The notes below the pieces were generated by a model. The model was not told the origin of the DNA. It saw only the letters and a list, made by a program, of their open reading frames with translations, and searched no databases. A program made the translations under genes and the position numbers. This document shows, one piece after another, positions 11,122 to 21,440 of a DNA stretch of 64,000 nt. Source of the stretch: Symbiodinium natans (Eukaryota; Sar; Dinophyceae; Suessiales; Symbiodiniaceae); the NCBI GenBank assembly GCA_905221605.1, contig CAJNDS010000382.1, positions 1-64,000 on the forward strand. The letters run 5' to 3'. Within the stretch, counting starts at the first letter, position 1, and each line of letters begins with the position of its first letter.

Positions 11122-11160
11122 CTTCGATGGCAGGAATGGCCGGTATGGCGCCGTTCTCAG
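11122..11160 (+). CDS. Met/Gly mini-exon
   Basis: After TTTGGAAG the frame reads SMAGMAGMAPFSG. It is short and low complexity, in keeping with its neighbours. The 3' end is uncertain. Confidence 0.4.
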
Positions 11161-11419
11161 GTCTGGGGGAGGTAGGTGGGGGATTCGGGGTAGTTTTTTT
11201 GAAGGGGTGGCGCATTGTCTGTGGTGGTAGGTCTTCTTCCTGGGGGGTTTGGGGGTTGTTTTTTGAAGAGTTTTTTGAAGGGGCAGCGGGTTGTCTGGCA
11301 GGGGCTATCAATCCTGTCGTAGGGGGTTGAAACATATTTATACCCGGTGCATAAGGGGCACCCCTGTTGGGAATACCACAAGCAATCCAACCTGAATCAG
11401 CCAAGTAATGCGCCCCCAG

Positions 11420-11507
11420 GCCGGCATGGGTGGCATGGGCCAAGCGGGTGGCTTCGGTCAGCAGCAGCAGCCGCCGGCACAGACCTGGGGGCAGCAGGGC
11501 GCTTACG
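11420..11507 (+). CDS. Gly/Gln-rich exon ending QTWGQQGAY
   Basis: Bounded by CCCCCAG and G|GC, it reads AGMGGMGQAGGFGQQQQ then PPAQTWGQQGAY. This is prion-like low-complexity sequence (Gly, Gln, aromatic). The exon at 12909 repeats the GGFGQ..PPPQTWGQPGA portion, but there the matching Tyr codon is a TAA. Confidence 0.7.
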
Positions 11508-11966
11508 GCATAGAGTTTTGGGGGGCAATTGCTTGGGGGTTTAGGGAACACATTCTTTGATGTGCTGCCTTTTTCATGAGCACGCTGCAGGGTGTGCTTC
11601 CCTTTGAAGAACCACTTGTCGTCAATCGCTGCGATGGAACCTTAGTCTAATCGCTTAGGCTGCTTGGAATGTATACGGTGGCCAGGAGGGCTGATGTTTC
11701 CAGAATTAAGGTGTGCCATTCCAAATGCAAAAATGCAAACAAGAAACTGACATTTGCTGCTTTTTCGTGTTTGTTTGCCATCACGCTTGATGTTTCTGGA
11801 ACAAGGCGCGCAGTCGCAAGGGCCCCGTTGCACAAACTTCGCCTGCCCTTCATAACCCCTTATAGGGTTGTATTTGGTGACATAAGGGGATGTGAGTGAT
11901 TCAAAACTTTCCAGGAACAGTGAGGCGAAGATCCTTCAAAGTGCGGTCTTTTGTCCAAGGCCTCAG

Positions 11967-12040
11967 ACGATGCCGCCGCAGACTATGCCGCCGCAGAGCA
12001 TGCCGCCGCAGAGCATGCCGCCACAGGCCATGCCACCGCA
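11967..12040 (+). CDS. MPPQ repeat exon
   Basis: Encodes six consecutive (T/S/A)MPPQ pentapeptides. After the GCCTCAG acceptor the exon starts on ACG. The repeat is nearly perfect at the DNA level, so it grew recently by slippage. The exon at 12188 carries another MPPQ. Confidence 0.65.
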
Positions 12041-12187
12041 GACGCTTCGAGGCAACATGTGCGGTTATCTCTAATCCTCTCAACGCCAAGCCTGCTGATT
12101 CCTTATTTTGAGGAGCCCTGACTCCTGACTCCTGACCCTACATCCCTACAAACCCTCAATCCTGAGCCGCGAAGTTGGGCTGCTGAG

Positions 12188-12248
12188 GACGATGCCGCCG
12201 CAGGGCATGACCGGAGGCATGCCACACACCACCATGCCGCCTCACGAG
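12188..12248 (+). CDS. Second MPPQ exon
   Basis: After GCTGAG the frame reads TMPPQGMTGGMPHTTMPPHE and ends on a complete codon before GC (GAG|GCGCAT). It is related to the MPPQ exon upstream. Confidence 0.55.
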
Positions 12249-12571
12249 GCGCATCTCGCGGTCGGGCATTGGACTTGGCGCTCAAGGTTGCCCTGAAACC
12301 CCCAAGCTCCGAAACCCACAGAGCCCGAATGAGGAAACCCCTGCAACCCTGCACCCTAAAATTCTAAAGCCTTCCAATCAACTCCTTTAAGCTCTAGACC
12401 TTATCCGGCTTTCCGGCTTGGCTGAGGGCTGCCTTGCCCATCCCAAACACTTGTGGGTTGGGGCCTAGCCTATAAACTCCAAAACATCTCTGAAAACCCT
12501 TAAGCCCCAAGACCCTCAGACCCTGTAACCCCAAGATAGGTGTTATTGTAGGGTTTGGAGTTCGGCTCCAG

Positions 12572-12630
12572 GTGCAGCCTGGATTTGGCCAAGCCAATCC
12601 AAGTTTCGGCGTGAACGCCGCCCGGCCGCA
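12572..12630 (+). CDS. PGFGQA exon, copy 1
   Basis: After CTCCAG the frame reads VQPGFGQANPSFGVNAARPQ. Its PGFGQA(N/S)P core recurs at 15828 (KPGFGQASPGYGGGG). The 3' border lies at CCGCAAG or a few bases later. Confidence 0.6.
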
Positions 12631-12908
12631 AGAGCTTGAGACACAGTGTAGGATGTAGGGGTTCGCACGACCTTTCTCGGGATGCGGGGCTTTGTGTCCT
12701 AAATCTGTCCGAGGTCAGGCTTTGAGGTCTGAAGGGTTCTATTTAAGGGGCGCTCAACCCCCAAACGCCAGATCCTAAGCCCCAAACGCTATTCCGAACA
12801 GCACCCAACCCTCAACCCCAAACCCCAAACTCCAAAACCCCAAACCCCAAACTCTAAACCCCAAGAACCCCAAAACCCAAACCCCCCAAACCATTGTTGG
12901 ACCTTCAG

Positions 12909-12968
12909 GCCCCTGGTGGCTTCGGCCAGTCCCAGCCTCCTCCGCAGACGTGGGGCCAGCCGGGCGCT
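12909..12968 (+). CDS. QTWGQPGA exon with an in-frame TAA
   Basis: After CCTTCAG the frame reads APGGFGQSQPPPQTWGQPGA, then TAA at 12969-12971. In the related exon at 11420 the corresponding codon is TAC (Tyr). Either a GC donor three bases earlier removes the stop, this is the end of an alternative transcript, or the copy is dying. C-rich words precede it and TTTAGGG words follow it (from 12998). Confidence 0.6.
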
Positions 12969-13609
12969 TAAAGGTTTGTCGGGCTTTGGTAAGTATATTT
13001 AGGGTTTAGGGTTTAAGGTTTTTAAGGTTTAGGGTTTAGGGTTTAGGGTTGGGGGAGTGGAGTTTAGGTTTTCGGGCTTGGCGGGCTTTAGGCTTTGGTT
13101 TAGTGTTTTAGGGGGCTTGCTTGGGGCCTACGGGTTGCTTGGGGGTTTTAAAGGGTCACGGCGTTTGGGTGTGTAAACGGGTCAGGGGATTACGGGGTTT
13201 CGGGTTTCAGGCCTTGCTTGGGGTCTTACTGTTGCAGTTTGGGCCTGAGAGCTTCCAACTCCTAAGCCCTAAGCCCTGGAAGGTTTAGGGCCGAAGCTTG
13301 GATGCCTTCAGGATCAGTCTGAGTACCAACTAGACGCGCGTGCGAAGCGAAGTGCGATCACCTTGCCGGGCTGTCCCTAAGAGTTTCGCCAAACCGCAAA
13401 ACCCACAGCCCCTGAAAGCCTGCAAACCCTGCGGAGCTCGTTCGGGACCACATGTCAGCAGTTTTGGCAAGCCAAAGTTCCCCCCTAAAACCCTTGTGAC
13501 CCCAAACGCCCGTTTTATTCAGACCTTCGAACCTTAATTGCAGCTTAGTGGCACAAATTCAGGGAACCCAGCGACGTGAGGATTGTTTAATTTGCGCAGC
13601 GTCTGACAG

Positions 13610-13658
13610 GCCTGCCTCTCAGTATCCCACGCAGATGGGCGCGCCGCCAGGAGCGCAC
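13610..13658 (+). CDS. SQYPTQMG exon, copy 1
   Basis: After TCTGACAG the frame reads PASQYPTQMGAPPGAH. Near-identical exons lie at 14634 and 19860. The donor is unclear; GA (CACG|GA) is possible. Confidence 0.6.
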
Positions 13659-14633
13659 GGAACGGTTTGGGGTTTGGGGTTCAGGGGTTTAGGGTTTTAG
13701 GAGCTTAGCGCAGGATTTAGAGTCTAGAAAGAGCCGAGAGGGCGAGTGGCCGCTAATCCCTGAACACAAATTTTTTGGAGCTCTCAAACTGCAGGGTTTT
13801 AACAGGCTTTCCGGGGCTTGAGTCACAGGTTCATGCGGCTTGCAGGGCTTGAAATTCGGTACAGAGTTTCGGGGACTCTGCCGCGGGCCAGCGAGCGACC
13901 GTGAGACTGTTCGAGTCCTTCCCCAGCCCAATTGCATTTGAGCCGAGTCCAATGGCAAGCCCACCAAAGCCAAGAGCCAGCATTCAGTCAGCCCGAATCA
14001 GGCGCTAAACCCCCTTATGACCCCTCAGAGGGTGTAGCCCCTGTAGTCTCAGGCTTTCCAGCAATGTATGGGTGTTGGCAGACAATGTAAGGTGGCTCTG
14101 TGTCGGAAACCAGGAAGGGCAGGGTTCCTGAATATATAAAGGGGCGAGGGCTTTGGGTTTGGGATCATTTGATGCAAAAGGGATCGGTTCCCGTTTAGGC
14201 TCCAGAAAAAAAGAGCACCAACGACGCTTTGTTTTCCTAGGCCACTGGACCCTAAACCCACCTCGCACCTCATCACCAAAGGGAACCAAAACCTGGTAGA
14301 GGCCCAGCCCCGCCGCAGTTCGGCACGGCGGAGCCACCGGGGCACGCTTAGGGCTTTTGTGGGTTTTAGGGCTTGTAGGGCAACCCTAAACCCTCAACCC
14401 TACTCTTAAGGATTTAAGTGCAATGCATGAGCCTCAATCTTCTCCCATGAAAGCTCCTGACTCCACCCTATATTGCGGCTTCTGGGGTTTGGGGATCTGG
14501 GGAGGGCTTGGGATCTGGGGCGGCCAAGTCTAGACATTCTAAAAGGTTTTTTTTTTCTTGGGGTTGAAGGTTCAGATCTTTGTTGGCTTGTCATTTTTAG
14601 GGTTTAGGGCTTCAGAAGTCCTGCATGAGACAG

Positions 14634-14677
14634 GTCCTCTCAGTACCCGACGCAGATGGGCACTGGAGCACCGCCAG
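14634..14677 (+). CDS. SQYPTQMG exon, copy 2
   Basis: After GAGACAG the frame reads SSQYPTQMGTGAPP and ends one base into a Gly codon before a GC donor (CCAG|GCATGG). The next exon at 15211 supplies the missing two bases. The intronic GCATGAGACAG before the acceptor is also shared with copy 3 at 19860, so more than coding sequence was duplicated. Confidence 0.65.
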
Positions 14678-15210
14678 GCATGGATGCAGTATTACTAAGC
14701 CCAGCTAAACCTTATCAGCTCTCAATCCAAAACCCTCATGGATTTGGTGGCTGTTCGGCTGAAAAGTCGACCACAGTTCCGTTTCGGTCCGTTTGCCCCC
14801 AGAGTGGTTCTGGTGATTGGGTCTGTGGCTCCTCTCCCCAAGATGGCAAACACATCGGGTTGAAACTCTAGACTTTTAACCCTTACAGGCTTCAGCCAGT
14901 GCCTACGTAAGCGGTTTCCATGGCCTTGACCCAGACCCGCAAGAAAACCATCTTGGAAAGTTCACTCAAAAGCCATCAATTGACAACCCAGAAGCCTTCA
15001 ACTTACGCAACGCTGCCCAGGTCAAAGTACTGAACACTCAAAATCTCAACCATAAAGCTCTACACACCGGTAAGCCCGAAACCCTGAAGACTGCAAACCT
15101 TAACTAGCAAAACCCTACAAGGCCTATCAACCCAAAGAACCCTATAGCAGCCCAAAACGCTAAGCTCGTGCATGGGGTCTTTGGTTCACAGCCTCCTCGC
15201 TCCTCACAAG

Positions 15211-15247
15211 GCGGCTGCGGTGCGTATGGCGACATGGGCCAGGCGGC
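15211..15247 (+). CDS. GAYGDMGQA exon, copy 1
   Basis: After CTCACAAG the frame, led by GC, reads GGCGAYGDMGQA and ends before a canonical GTAAGC donor. Its phase matches the exon at 14634-14677. Copy 2 is at 20372. Confidence 0.65.
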
Positions 15248-15362
15248 GTAAGCAGATTCAGGGTTGGAAGCTCTTGAATCTACAGAAGTTTTGGTTCATG
15301 TATGGGGTTTCGGATCTTGCTTCTTTGCTCACCCTAAACTTCAAGGAATATGCGATATAATA

Positions 15363-15612
15363 CATGCCCAGAAAGGGCCCAGAATTGAGACCATTGTCTC
15401 TAGTGCACGACCAATCTGATGCGTCTTCAATAGAGATGGCGAGATATGGTGAGAGCATGCTTGACATGGACATCTTCGACCAGAACGGCCAGCCTCCATG
15501 GCCACGCGCGGCGGTACTTGTGTAAATTTTCGTAGGTTTGCCAGCAGAGTCAGGAACGCTCAAGGTGGTGACATCGTGGAGCTCAGGCAAGCCTACTTGC
15601 AAATAGTGGCCG
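15363..15612 (+). pseudogene. Coding-like fragment with in-frame stop inside an intron
   Basis: The ATG at 15363 opens MPRKGPELRPLSLVHDQSD and continues ASSIEMARYGESMLDMDI, FDQNGQPPWPRAAVLV, TAA, then in the same frame IFVGLPAESGTLKVVTSW before TAG. The composition is ordinary globular protein, unlike the Gly/Gln exons around it. It precedes the LINE relic by about 0.4 kb and may be part of the same insertion or a retrocopied gene fragment. A 208-codon open frame on the minus strand (15258-15884) overlaps it and is probably its shadow, but the orientation is not proven. Confidence 0.4.
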
Positions 15613-15827
15613 AAGCCCCCAGAATCCTGAACTCGAAGCAACTTTCTCACAGAGCAACCCGCTTCGGAGCAGGGCCTGTAGGGTTGTCTGGGGCTCGTTG
15701 GGGGCATTCGTGAAGATTCGGGGGGCTGGGCGTTTTGGCTCTTCGGGTTCAGGGTTGAGGGTTTTGGGTTTAGGGGGCGTCGCTTGTGGATAGGCCCGCT
15801 CTCAAAGAAACTATGCCTTTGGGAGAG

Positions 15828-15890
15828 GCAAAGCCTGGATTTGGCCAAGCCAGTCCCGGTTATGGCGGCGGCGGCGCGGCTCACCCGCAG
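15828..15890 (+). CDS. PGFGQA exon, copy 2
   Basis: After GGGAGAG the frame reads AKPGFGQASPGYGGGG then AAHPQ. It is related to the exon at 12572. Its phase does not join directly to the exon ending at 15247, so an exon is missing from my model or a border is wrong. Confidence 0.55.
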
Positions 15891-16017
15891 AAAGGACCTC
15901 TGGCGTTGTTTCTAGGGGTTTAGGGTTTCCCCTACAGTTTAGGATTTAGGGGTTCAGGGTTCAGGGGCTGGGCCTGGTGGATCTCAAAAGCGGGCGCCAA
16001 GGGTGTTGGGATCACTT

Positions 16018-17157
16018 TGTCGACGCGGGTTCAAGCGGTTTTCGCGGATTGCTTAGCTGAGCCCGAGTTGTGCGACATGCCGACATTGTTTCCAGAGCCG
16101 ATAAGCTGGGTGAACGGCCCGCTCACCTCCCGAGAGAAGGCCTTGGCCAAATCAGTCCGCGCGTCCGTTCTGCATCAGTGGATGATGGTGTTTGCTTGAC
16201 GCTTGCAGGCATTGTCGGGTTTGTTAAAATTTGCGTTATCGTTTGGGCCATTTGGAAGAAATACCATGCGGTCCAATCGCCCCCTCGTATTGCTAGAAGA
16301 AGGACGCTTACGGCTCTGGAGCTTCCATCGCTGCTGCACTCGGCACCTCATGCGATGCGGCGTCGCGAACTCCGCAGCAAAATCGGCATCACTATGTTGG
16401 AACCGATAGGGAATGGGCGCCTCCTCCGCAAGCAGTGTCAGGCCCAACGCAAGCTCCGCTGGACCGGACAGCTGGAACAGGCTGAGCGTGCGCTCCTGAC
16501 ACATGACAGTCATACTTTCTATGCCACCATCCAGCAGTTAGCACCTAAACAGGCTCGCGGCCGCATACAGTTACGTGGAGGACAGGGCGAACCCCTTGAT
16601 GTCAAGGCTGAGATTGACGTGATGTGTGCTTACTGGGCAAAGGTTTATCATGAGGAGGTGCCGCCAGCCGAATACACTCTGGAAAGGGACTGGTCTTCAC
16701 TGCTGACGAGGTACGCCATGCCATTACACACTACCGATGGGCAAGGCCTACATGCCCGCGCGAGCCAATGGGGTTGCATGGCGTCTTGCTGTGGACGAGG
16801 TATTGCCGATCATGCATGACCATGTACAGCAAACCTGGTGCGAGGGGCCGTTCCGGCCACCGCTCTACTTCACCGAGCTCTCACGCCGAGTCTGGGCCTG
16901 CGCCACATTGTGGGCGGCGCTCCAGCTGGCCCGCTATTTGATGAACAATGATGTTGCGGGTGTCTTCCGACAGAGAGGGTCCGCGATTGCGCAGCGGGTA
17001 CGCTGGTAGCCTGGACTGGTAACGGTTGCAGACACCATGCTCCGCACGCCACCCCGAAGCCCCCTACCAAATCTTTCTCGATCGTAGCGTTCGCGGCGTG
17101 GTGAAAGGTAAGGGTAAGGGGAAAGGCAAAGGCAAGAGGCCTGGCTACACTTCATGA
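16018..17157 (+). mobile_element. Decayed LINE (non-LTR retrotransposon) fragment
   Basis: The long frame from 16070 carries a Lys/Arg/Gln-rich linker (LRKQCQAQRKLRWTGQLEQA) and the segment GQGEPLDVKAEIDVM, as found between endonuclease and reverse transcriptase in dinoflagellate LINEs. Near 16720 the frame shifts and continues with GKAYMPARANGVAWRLAV, DEVLPIMHDHVQQTW and CEGPFRPPLYF, the expected start of the RT domain. No catalytic (Y/F)xDD is present, and the sequence departs from the family after about 16880. A terminal frame ends in a Lys/Gly repeat (KGKGKGKGKGKRPGY) and TGA at 17155-17157. The element is therefore frameshifted, internally deleted and inactive. Its left border is approximate. 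It sits inside an intron of the Gly/Gln-rich gene. Confidence 0.7.
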
Positions 17158-17543
17158 GCAAACCAGCTCAACCACTTGGCGTTTTTCGCAAGCACCACGT
17201 TGGATAATCAGCAGAAGCCCTAAACTCTAGTTTAGAACCACCACCATGGGCTTAGGCTGGAATTGCGCCTGCCGGGTGCCCAGCATCCTGACAGTCCGGT
17301 GATTGGTGGTTTAGAGGCGAGGGTCTGAGGATTGTAGTTCTGGGCCCCTTTTTTAATATCTGAAGCTTTCGGGCCTTATTCTACCAAGGCTACCAAGGAG
17401 ACCCCGTTAAAGCCCATAACTTCTGAGAACCACCGGTTGTGGCAGTGTCTGTGAGGGGCCGGGTGATACTGGTAGGGTTAAGGATGGTTTAAGGAGGTTT
17501 CGGGAGGCCCTGTATCCACCTTGTGTAGCCTCAGGTCCAGAAG

Positions 17544-17600
17544 GCCAAGTAATGACGATGATGCTCACCCAGGTGACGCTAATGATGCTCGCCTTACAGC
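17544..17600 (+). repeat. Possible relic of the 33.7-kb minisatellite unit
   Basis: Contains ATGACGATGATGCTCACC and GCTAATGATGCTCGCCTT, which resemble the GATGCTGATGATGCTCGCC core of the large array. It is a weak two-copy match. Confidence 0.4.
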
Positions 17601-18003
17601 TCCTTCAGGGTCTAGCAAGAGCAAAAAGCACGTGTCAAGCTCCAAGGCTACAGGCAGGACAAAGGCTTGCAAAGCAACGCTTCCCCCCGCGCCCATCATG
17701 GCCATCCGACAAGGGTTCGAAACAAAGGTGCCGCGACAAGGCCATGGTCACGAAGGGGCCAGGGAGCCCCAAACCCTGAACCTTAAAACCCCAAACCCAA
17801 AACCCTAGAACGGAAGCTGCTCAAGGCCACGCCCACGACGGCGGCCGGCTGGGAGAGCGAGTCCGACAGCCTGGGGCCTCGGCCAGAGCTTCGAAAAGTG
17901 TGGTTGGTGTTGCAGGGTTTCAGAGTTTCGGGGTTGAGGTTGGAGTTTAAACATCCGGTGTACAGAGATCATGTGTCCCACCCAAGAGAGCGGGTACAAA
18001 AGG

Positions 18004-18205
18004 GAAAGAGAGTGAGAGAGAAGATCAAACAAGATAAATAAAACACAAAACAAAAACCACCAGCAGCAGCAACGACGAAAACTGAGAGAGGCTCAAGTTT
18101 TAATAGACAACCGCAGCAACAGCAGCAACAACAACAACAACAGCAGGAGAGAGTGAGAGTGAGAGCGAGAGAGAGATAGAGAGAGAGAGAGAGGCAGAGA
18201 GACGG
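18004..18205. repeat. GA-rich and CAG/CAA-rich simple repeats
   Basis: GAGAGAGTGAGAG-type purine tracts flank CAGCAGCAG and CAACAACAA runs. The last GA tract ends just upstream of the open frame at 18234. Confidence 0.9.
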
Positions 18206-18233
18206 AGATGGGGTGGCTCCCCCCTCAAGCCCC

Positions 18234-18389
18234 ATGAAAGAAAGAAATAGGAGAGGAATGCCTCGCCCATCCATACCTAAGCCATATCAGGCCCTGAAAA
18301 TTGAAGCCTTGGTAAGAAGTGAACCCATCCAGGTGACAATGACTGGTGGAACAACCCGGCACCTTTGCAGTCGCGTGGCGGGGCCCTGA
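18234..18389 (+). CDS. Small open frame after a GA tract, status uncertain
   Basis: The ATG at 18234 reads MKERNRRGMPRPSIPKPY, QALKIEALVRSEPIQVTM and TGGTTRHLCSRVAGP, stopping at TGA 18387-18389. Codon use is convincing. Overlapping frames are also open: plus 18346-18588 (hydrophobic, VLSAVIIIRATGLILL), plus 18537-18833 and minus 18225-18782 (185 codons, with KYTNTIQAFVKYLGKAD). The whole 18.2-18.8 kb block lacks telomere-like words and looks like an inserted gene or transposon remnant. I cannot decide the true strand. Confidence 0.3.
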   Translation: MKERNRRGMPRPSIPKPYQALKIEALVRSEPIQVTMTGGTTRHLCSRVAGP

Positions 18390-18833
18390 GCAAGGAATGT
18401 GTATCGCAAGAACATGTTTTGTTACCAATCTTTTCCCCCGTGTTCTTTCTGCTGTAATCATCATCAGAGCTACGGGACTCATTTTACTTAACTCGGCCAG
18501 AATATTCTTGGATCTCGAAGGGCTAGAGGGCTTGACTTGGCTTTGGACGGGACCCTCCGGGTCATGCCCCCTTCTGCTACCACTGTAGTGCTGAGACCGA
18601 ATCACCAAGTAATCATTGCCTTGTTTGCACACGCACCAAGCTCCGAGCCCCAAAGCTTTATCAGCTTTCCCGAGGTATTTGACAAAAGCTTGGATTGTGT
18701 TGGTATACTTCTGATGGAGGGGTTTCAAACTAGCAGGCAGGAAGCAAAACCCTTGTGGAGCATAGACTGGCCCTACTCCCAAAAAAAAACACTTTGCAAA
18801 GATACTTCTTTCTTGGGATTTTTTAGGAGTTAA

Positions 18834-19859
18834 GGGCCCCTATATAATCCGTGAAAGGGGGGGAAGCAAATGCCTCACTCCGCAACAGCGGCAGGTGCTG
18901 CGGGCCCGGCCCAGTTCGGAACGCTGGAGCCAGCCTAGCATGGATTCCGGGATTTGTCGGGTCTGGGGTTTGGGGTGTAGGGTGTAGGGTTGCCCTAAGG
19001 CTCTCAATAGCCCAAAGTGCGTACTATTTGCAGAGACGAGACCAGGTACTGTTTGCACACTTGGAGCCCCAGGGTAGGGGTGTTTCGGGGTTTCGGCCTA
19101 GGATTTAGGCTTGAGCTTGAGCTTCGACCTTTCGATTTGCTGCTTAAGGCGGTTGAGGTGGAAAATCGAAGCTTTCAGCCGCTGCCAGGATATTTTGGGT
19201 TTGCGGGTTTTGGGTTCAAGGTTTTAGTTTTGGCTTTTTTCTTGGAGTTCGAGTTAAGGGTGTAGGGTTAAGACTTTAGCGTTTCGGGTGTAGGGCGTGC
19301 AGGCCAAGCATTCTTTTTCTTGCTCCTTGGTGGTCTGGCAGCTCACCGTTTCCCCTACCCAAAAACAGGGCCAAAATAACGCTGGGGGGCCTCTGCACCC
19401 TTAAGACTTCGTTAAACCCTCTGTAAGCTATTCTGGACATACCTAGACCCCGACTTGTAATTCCTTGTTTGGGGGGTGCCTAAGTTGTTTGGTTCGTATG
19501 ATGTAAAGTAAACGGCTCCGAATGGAAAATTTGGCAATGGGCACCCGAGTAGTGGAGCTTCAGTTCAGGGTCTGGGTAAGGTTGAAATGATCAGCCAGAC
19601 CCCCCCAAGACTCCGTTTACCAAGCCTACTCGTTTTACTTCGACGGGCTAGCCATTTCGCTTGGCTTTGCCACGGAGCGCGCCAGAAGCGATTCCTAAAA
19701 CCCAGCGAGGACTTCCGTTTGCCTAATTCAGAAGGTGTGCCGGAGCTTTCTGATTTTTGCCGTGTGCGCAAACCTTAAACCCCAAACCCTATTTGAACTC
19801 TAAGGCCCAAACCCCCAAAACCCCTTAAAGGTCCCTATACATCCTGAAGCATGAGACAG
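18834..19859 (+). other. Intronic TTTAGGG-like region
   Basis: G-rich degenerate heptamers dominate 18960-19300, and C-rich words occur at 19770-19830 before the acceptor at 19858-19859. The short open pairs at 19565-19778 are unsupported. Confidence 0.4.
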
Positions 19860-19900
19860 GTCTGCCTCCCAGTACCCCACGCAGATGGGGGCTCCACCAG
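19860..19900 (+). CDS. SQYPTQMG exon, copy 3
   Basis: After GAGACAG the frame reads SASQYPTQMGAPP and ends one base into the next codon before GC (CCAG|GCGCTC). It has the same borders and phase as copy 2, 5.2 kb upstream. Confidence 0.65.
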
Positions 19901-20195
19901 GCGCTCGCGCTCCGTTTCAGCTTTTTTAAGGCGAGATTGAAGGTTTGGGGGGGTTAGAGGTTCTAAAGGGCCCAGGGGGTTTTGAGGGTTTCGGGGCTTA
20001 GAGGTTCTTAAGGTTTCAGGGGTTTTTGAATGGAGTTAGGGTTTTGAGCTCGGGGTTTTCAGCGTTTGGAGGCGGCTCAATGGGTTTTGGGGCCTAGAGC
20101 CACTCCGCCAGGCGAGAACTAATTACCAACCCGAACACTACACCATAACCCAGACCCCAAACCCTGGCCATTGCCAACTTTCAACCGGCATACAC

Positions 20196-20299
<104 letters not shown>

Positions 20300-20371
20300 A
20301 GGGGTGTGATGCCCTAAGCTCTAAACCCTGATCAACTCTACAAATACTTCAACATCACCCCTGGCTGCAAG

Positions 20372-20406
20372 GCGGCTACGGCGGTTATGGCGACATGGGC
20401 CAGGCC
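20372..20406 (+). CDS. GYGDMGQA exon, copy 2
   Basis: After GGCTGCAAG the frame reads GGYGGYGDMGQA. It joins in phase to the exon ending at 19900, exactly as copy 1 joins its own partner. Confidence 0.6.
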
Positions 20407-20846
20407 AAACAATAGAGCCATTTAGACCCGAAAGTACTAAGCCCGAAACTCAGAATCGCCTCTTCCGACCCTAAGCAGTCAGCCCTCGATCCCAAACTTC
20501 AACCCTGAACCTCCGAGCCCTCGAGCCTCATATACGGGCAGAATGAGGTAGGGTTTAGGATTCAGGCTTGATTCTGAGAACAGATAATGCAGGATTGTAA
20601 CGGTCATTGGTTGCTCTTTCGACTCGTGTATCAAGCGCGCATCGAGCCCTGGGAGGTCCCCAAACTGTTGAGGGGATTAGGGTTGAGGCGTGCCTGGATT
20701 TGGGCCTTAGGGTTGTTTGAGATTTAAGGTTTGGGGTGCAAGGCTTGCTGTAGGGTCAGAAGCCCTGATGCAATCCCACACCCAAAGACACGTCTGCGGT
20801 TGGGCTTTGGATTCTCCCGTCCGTCCGGCACTCCCGCACTTGCGAG

Positions 20847-20883
20847 GCCCCTGGTGGCCAAGACCAGTGGTCGCAGCAAGGAG
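20847..20883 (+). CDS. DQWSQQG exon, copy 1
   Basis: After TTGCGAG the frame reads APGGQDQWSQQGG. Copy 2 is at 21959. A GT donor (GGAG|GTGCCT) follows. Confidence 0.6.
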
Positions 20884-21225
20884 GTGCCTGGCTTTTGAAC
20901 TCTTCTGGCTTAAGCCCTTTTTTGGGGATTTCTGTAGGGCAAAGCACGTCCCCCCGTGATTTTGGGTTTTTCGGGCTTATACGGGTCAGAAGTTTTGGGT
21001 TCTCTGAATGATTAGAGGTTCAGGCTTGGGGTGTGCACAGAGCAAAGAAGGGGAGCCCCCAATCGGTTCGGGGTTTGGGTTCCCTGAGAAAAATCTCTAA
21101 GGGCTCCGCACCAATGACCTGCCCAGCATGGTGTGACGGTTGCCTTGAATCGCGCCGTCCGCAATCAAGTCCTTTTCTAGCCATCTACTGGGTTCTTACA
21201 TACTGGCAATGGAATGTCTAGTCTG

Positions 21226-21440
21226 AAAAGACGAGCATCATGAGCATCACCTCGGCGCCACGGGGCCGGAAAGGCGCGCATCATCACAGAAGCGTGAGGG
21301 GCCAGCATCAGCTGGTCTCTTGCTGGGCGTGAGGCTGAAGGGAACGAATCATGCTCATCTGGCCTGTTGCTGGGCGTGAGCGTGAGGTGCCCAAAAGCGT
21401 GCATCCTCAGCATTAGCTGGGGCCTGGCCTTTGGCGGCGG
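21226..21440 (-). repeat. Inverted, diverged minisatellite units
   Basis: On the minus strand this reads CCTCACGCCCAGCAAGAGAC then CAGCTGATGCTGG, clearly related to the units of the 33.7-37.7 kb array (CCTCAGGCCCAGCAAGGGGC, CAGCTGATGCTGATGATGCTC). About three diverged copies lie in opposite orientation to the array. Confidence 0.75.

Noticed and set aside
15258-15884. 208-codon minus-strand frame as a gene
   Set aside because: The plus strand over the same bases has better codon quality, and the flanking exons (15211, 15828) are plus strand; kept only as an alternative reading.
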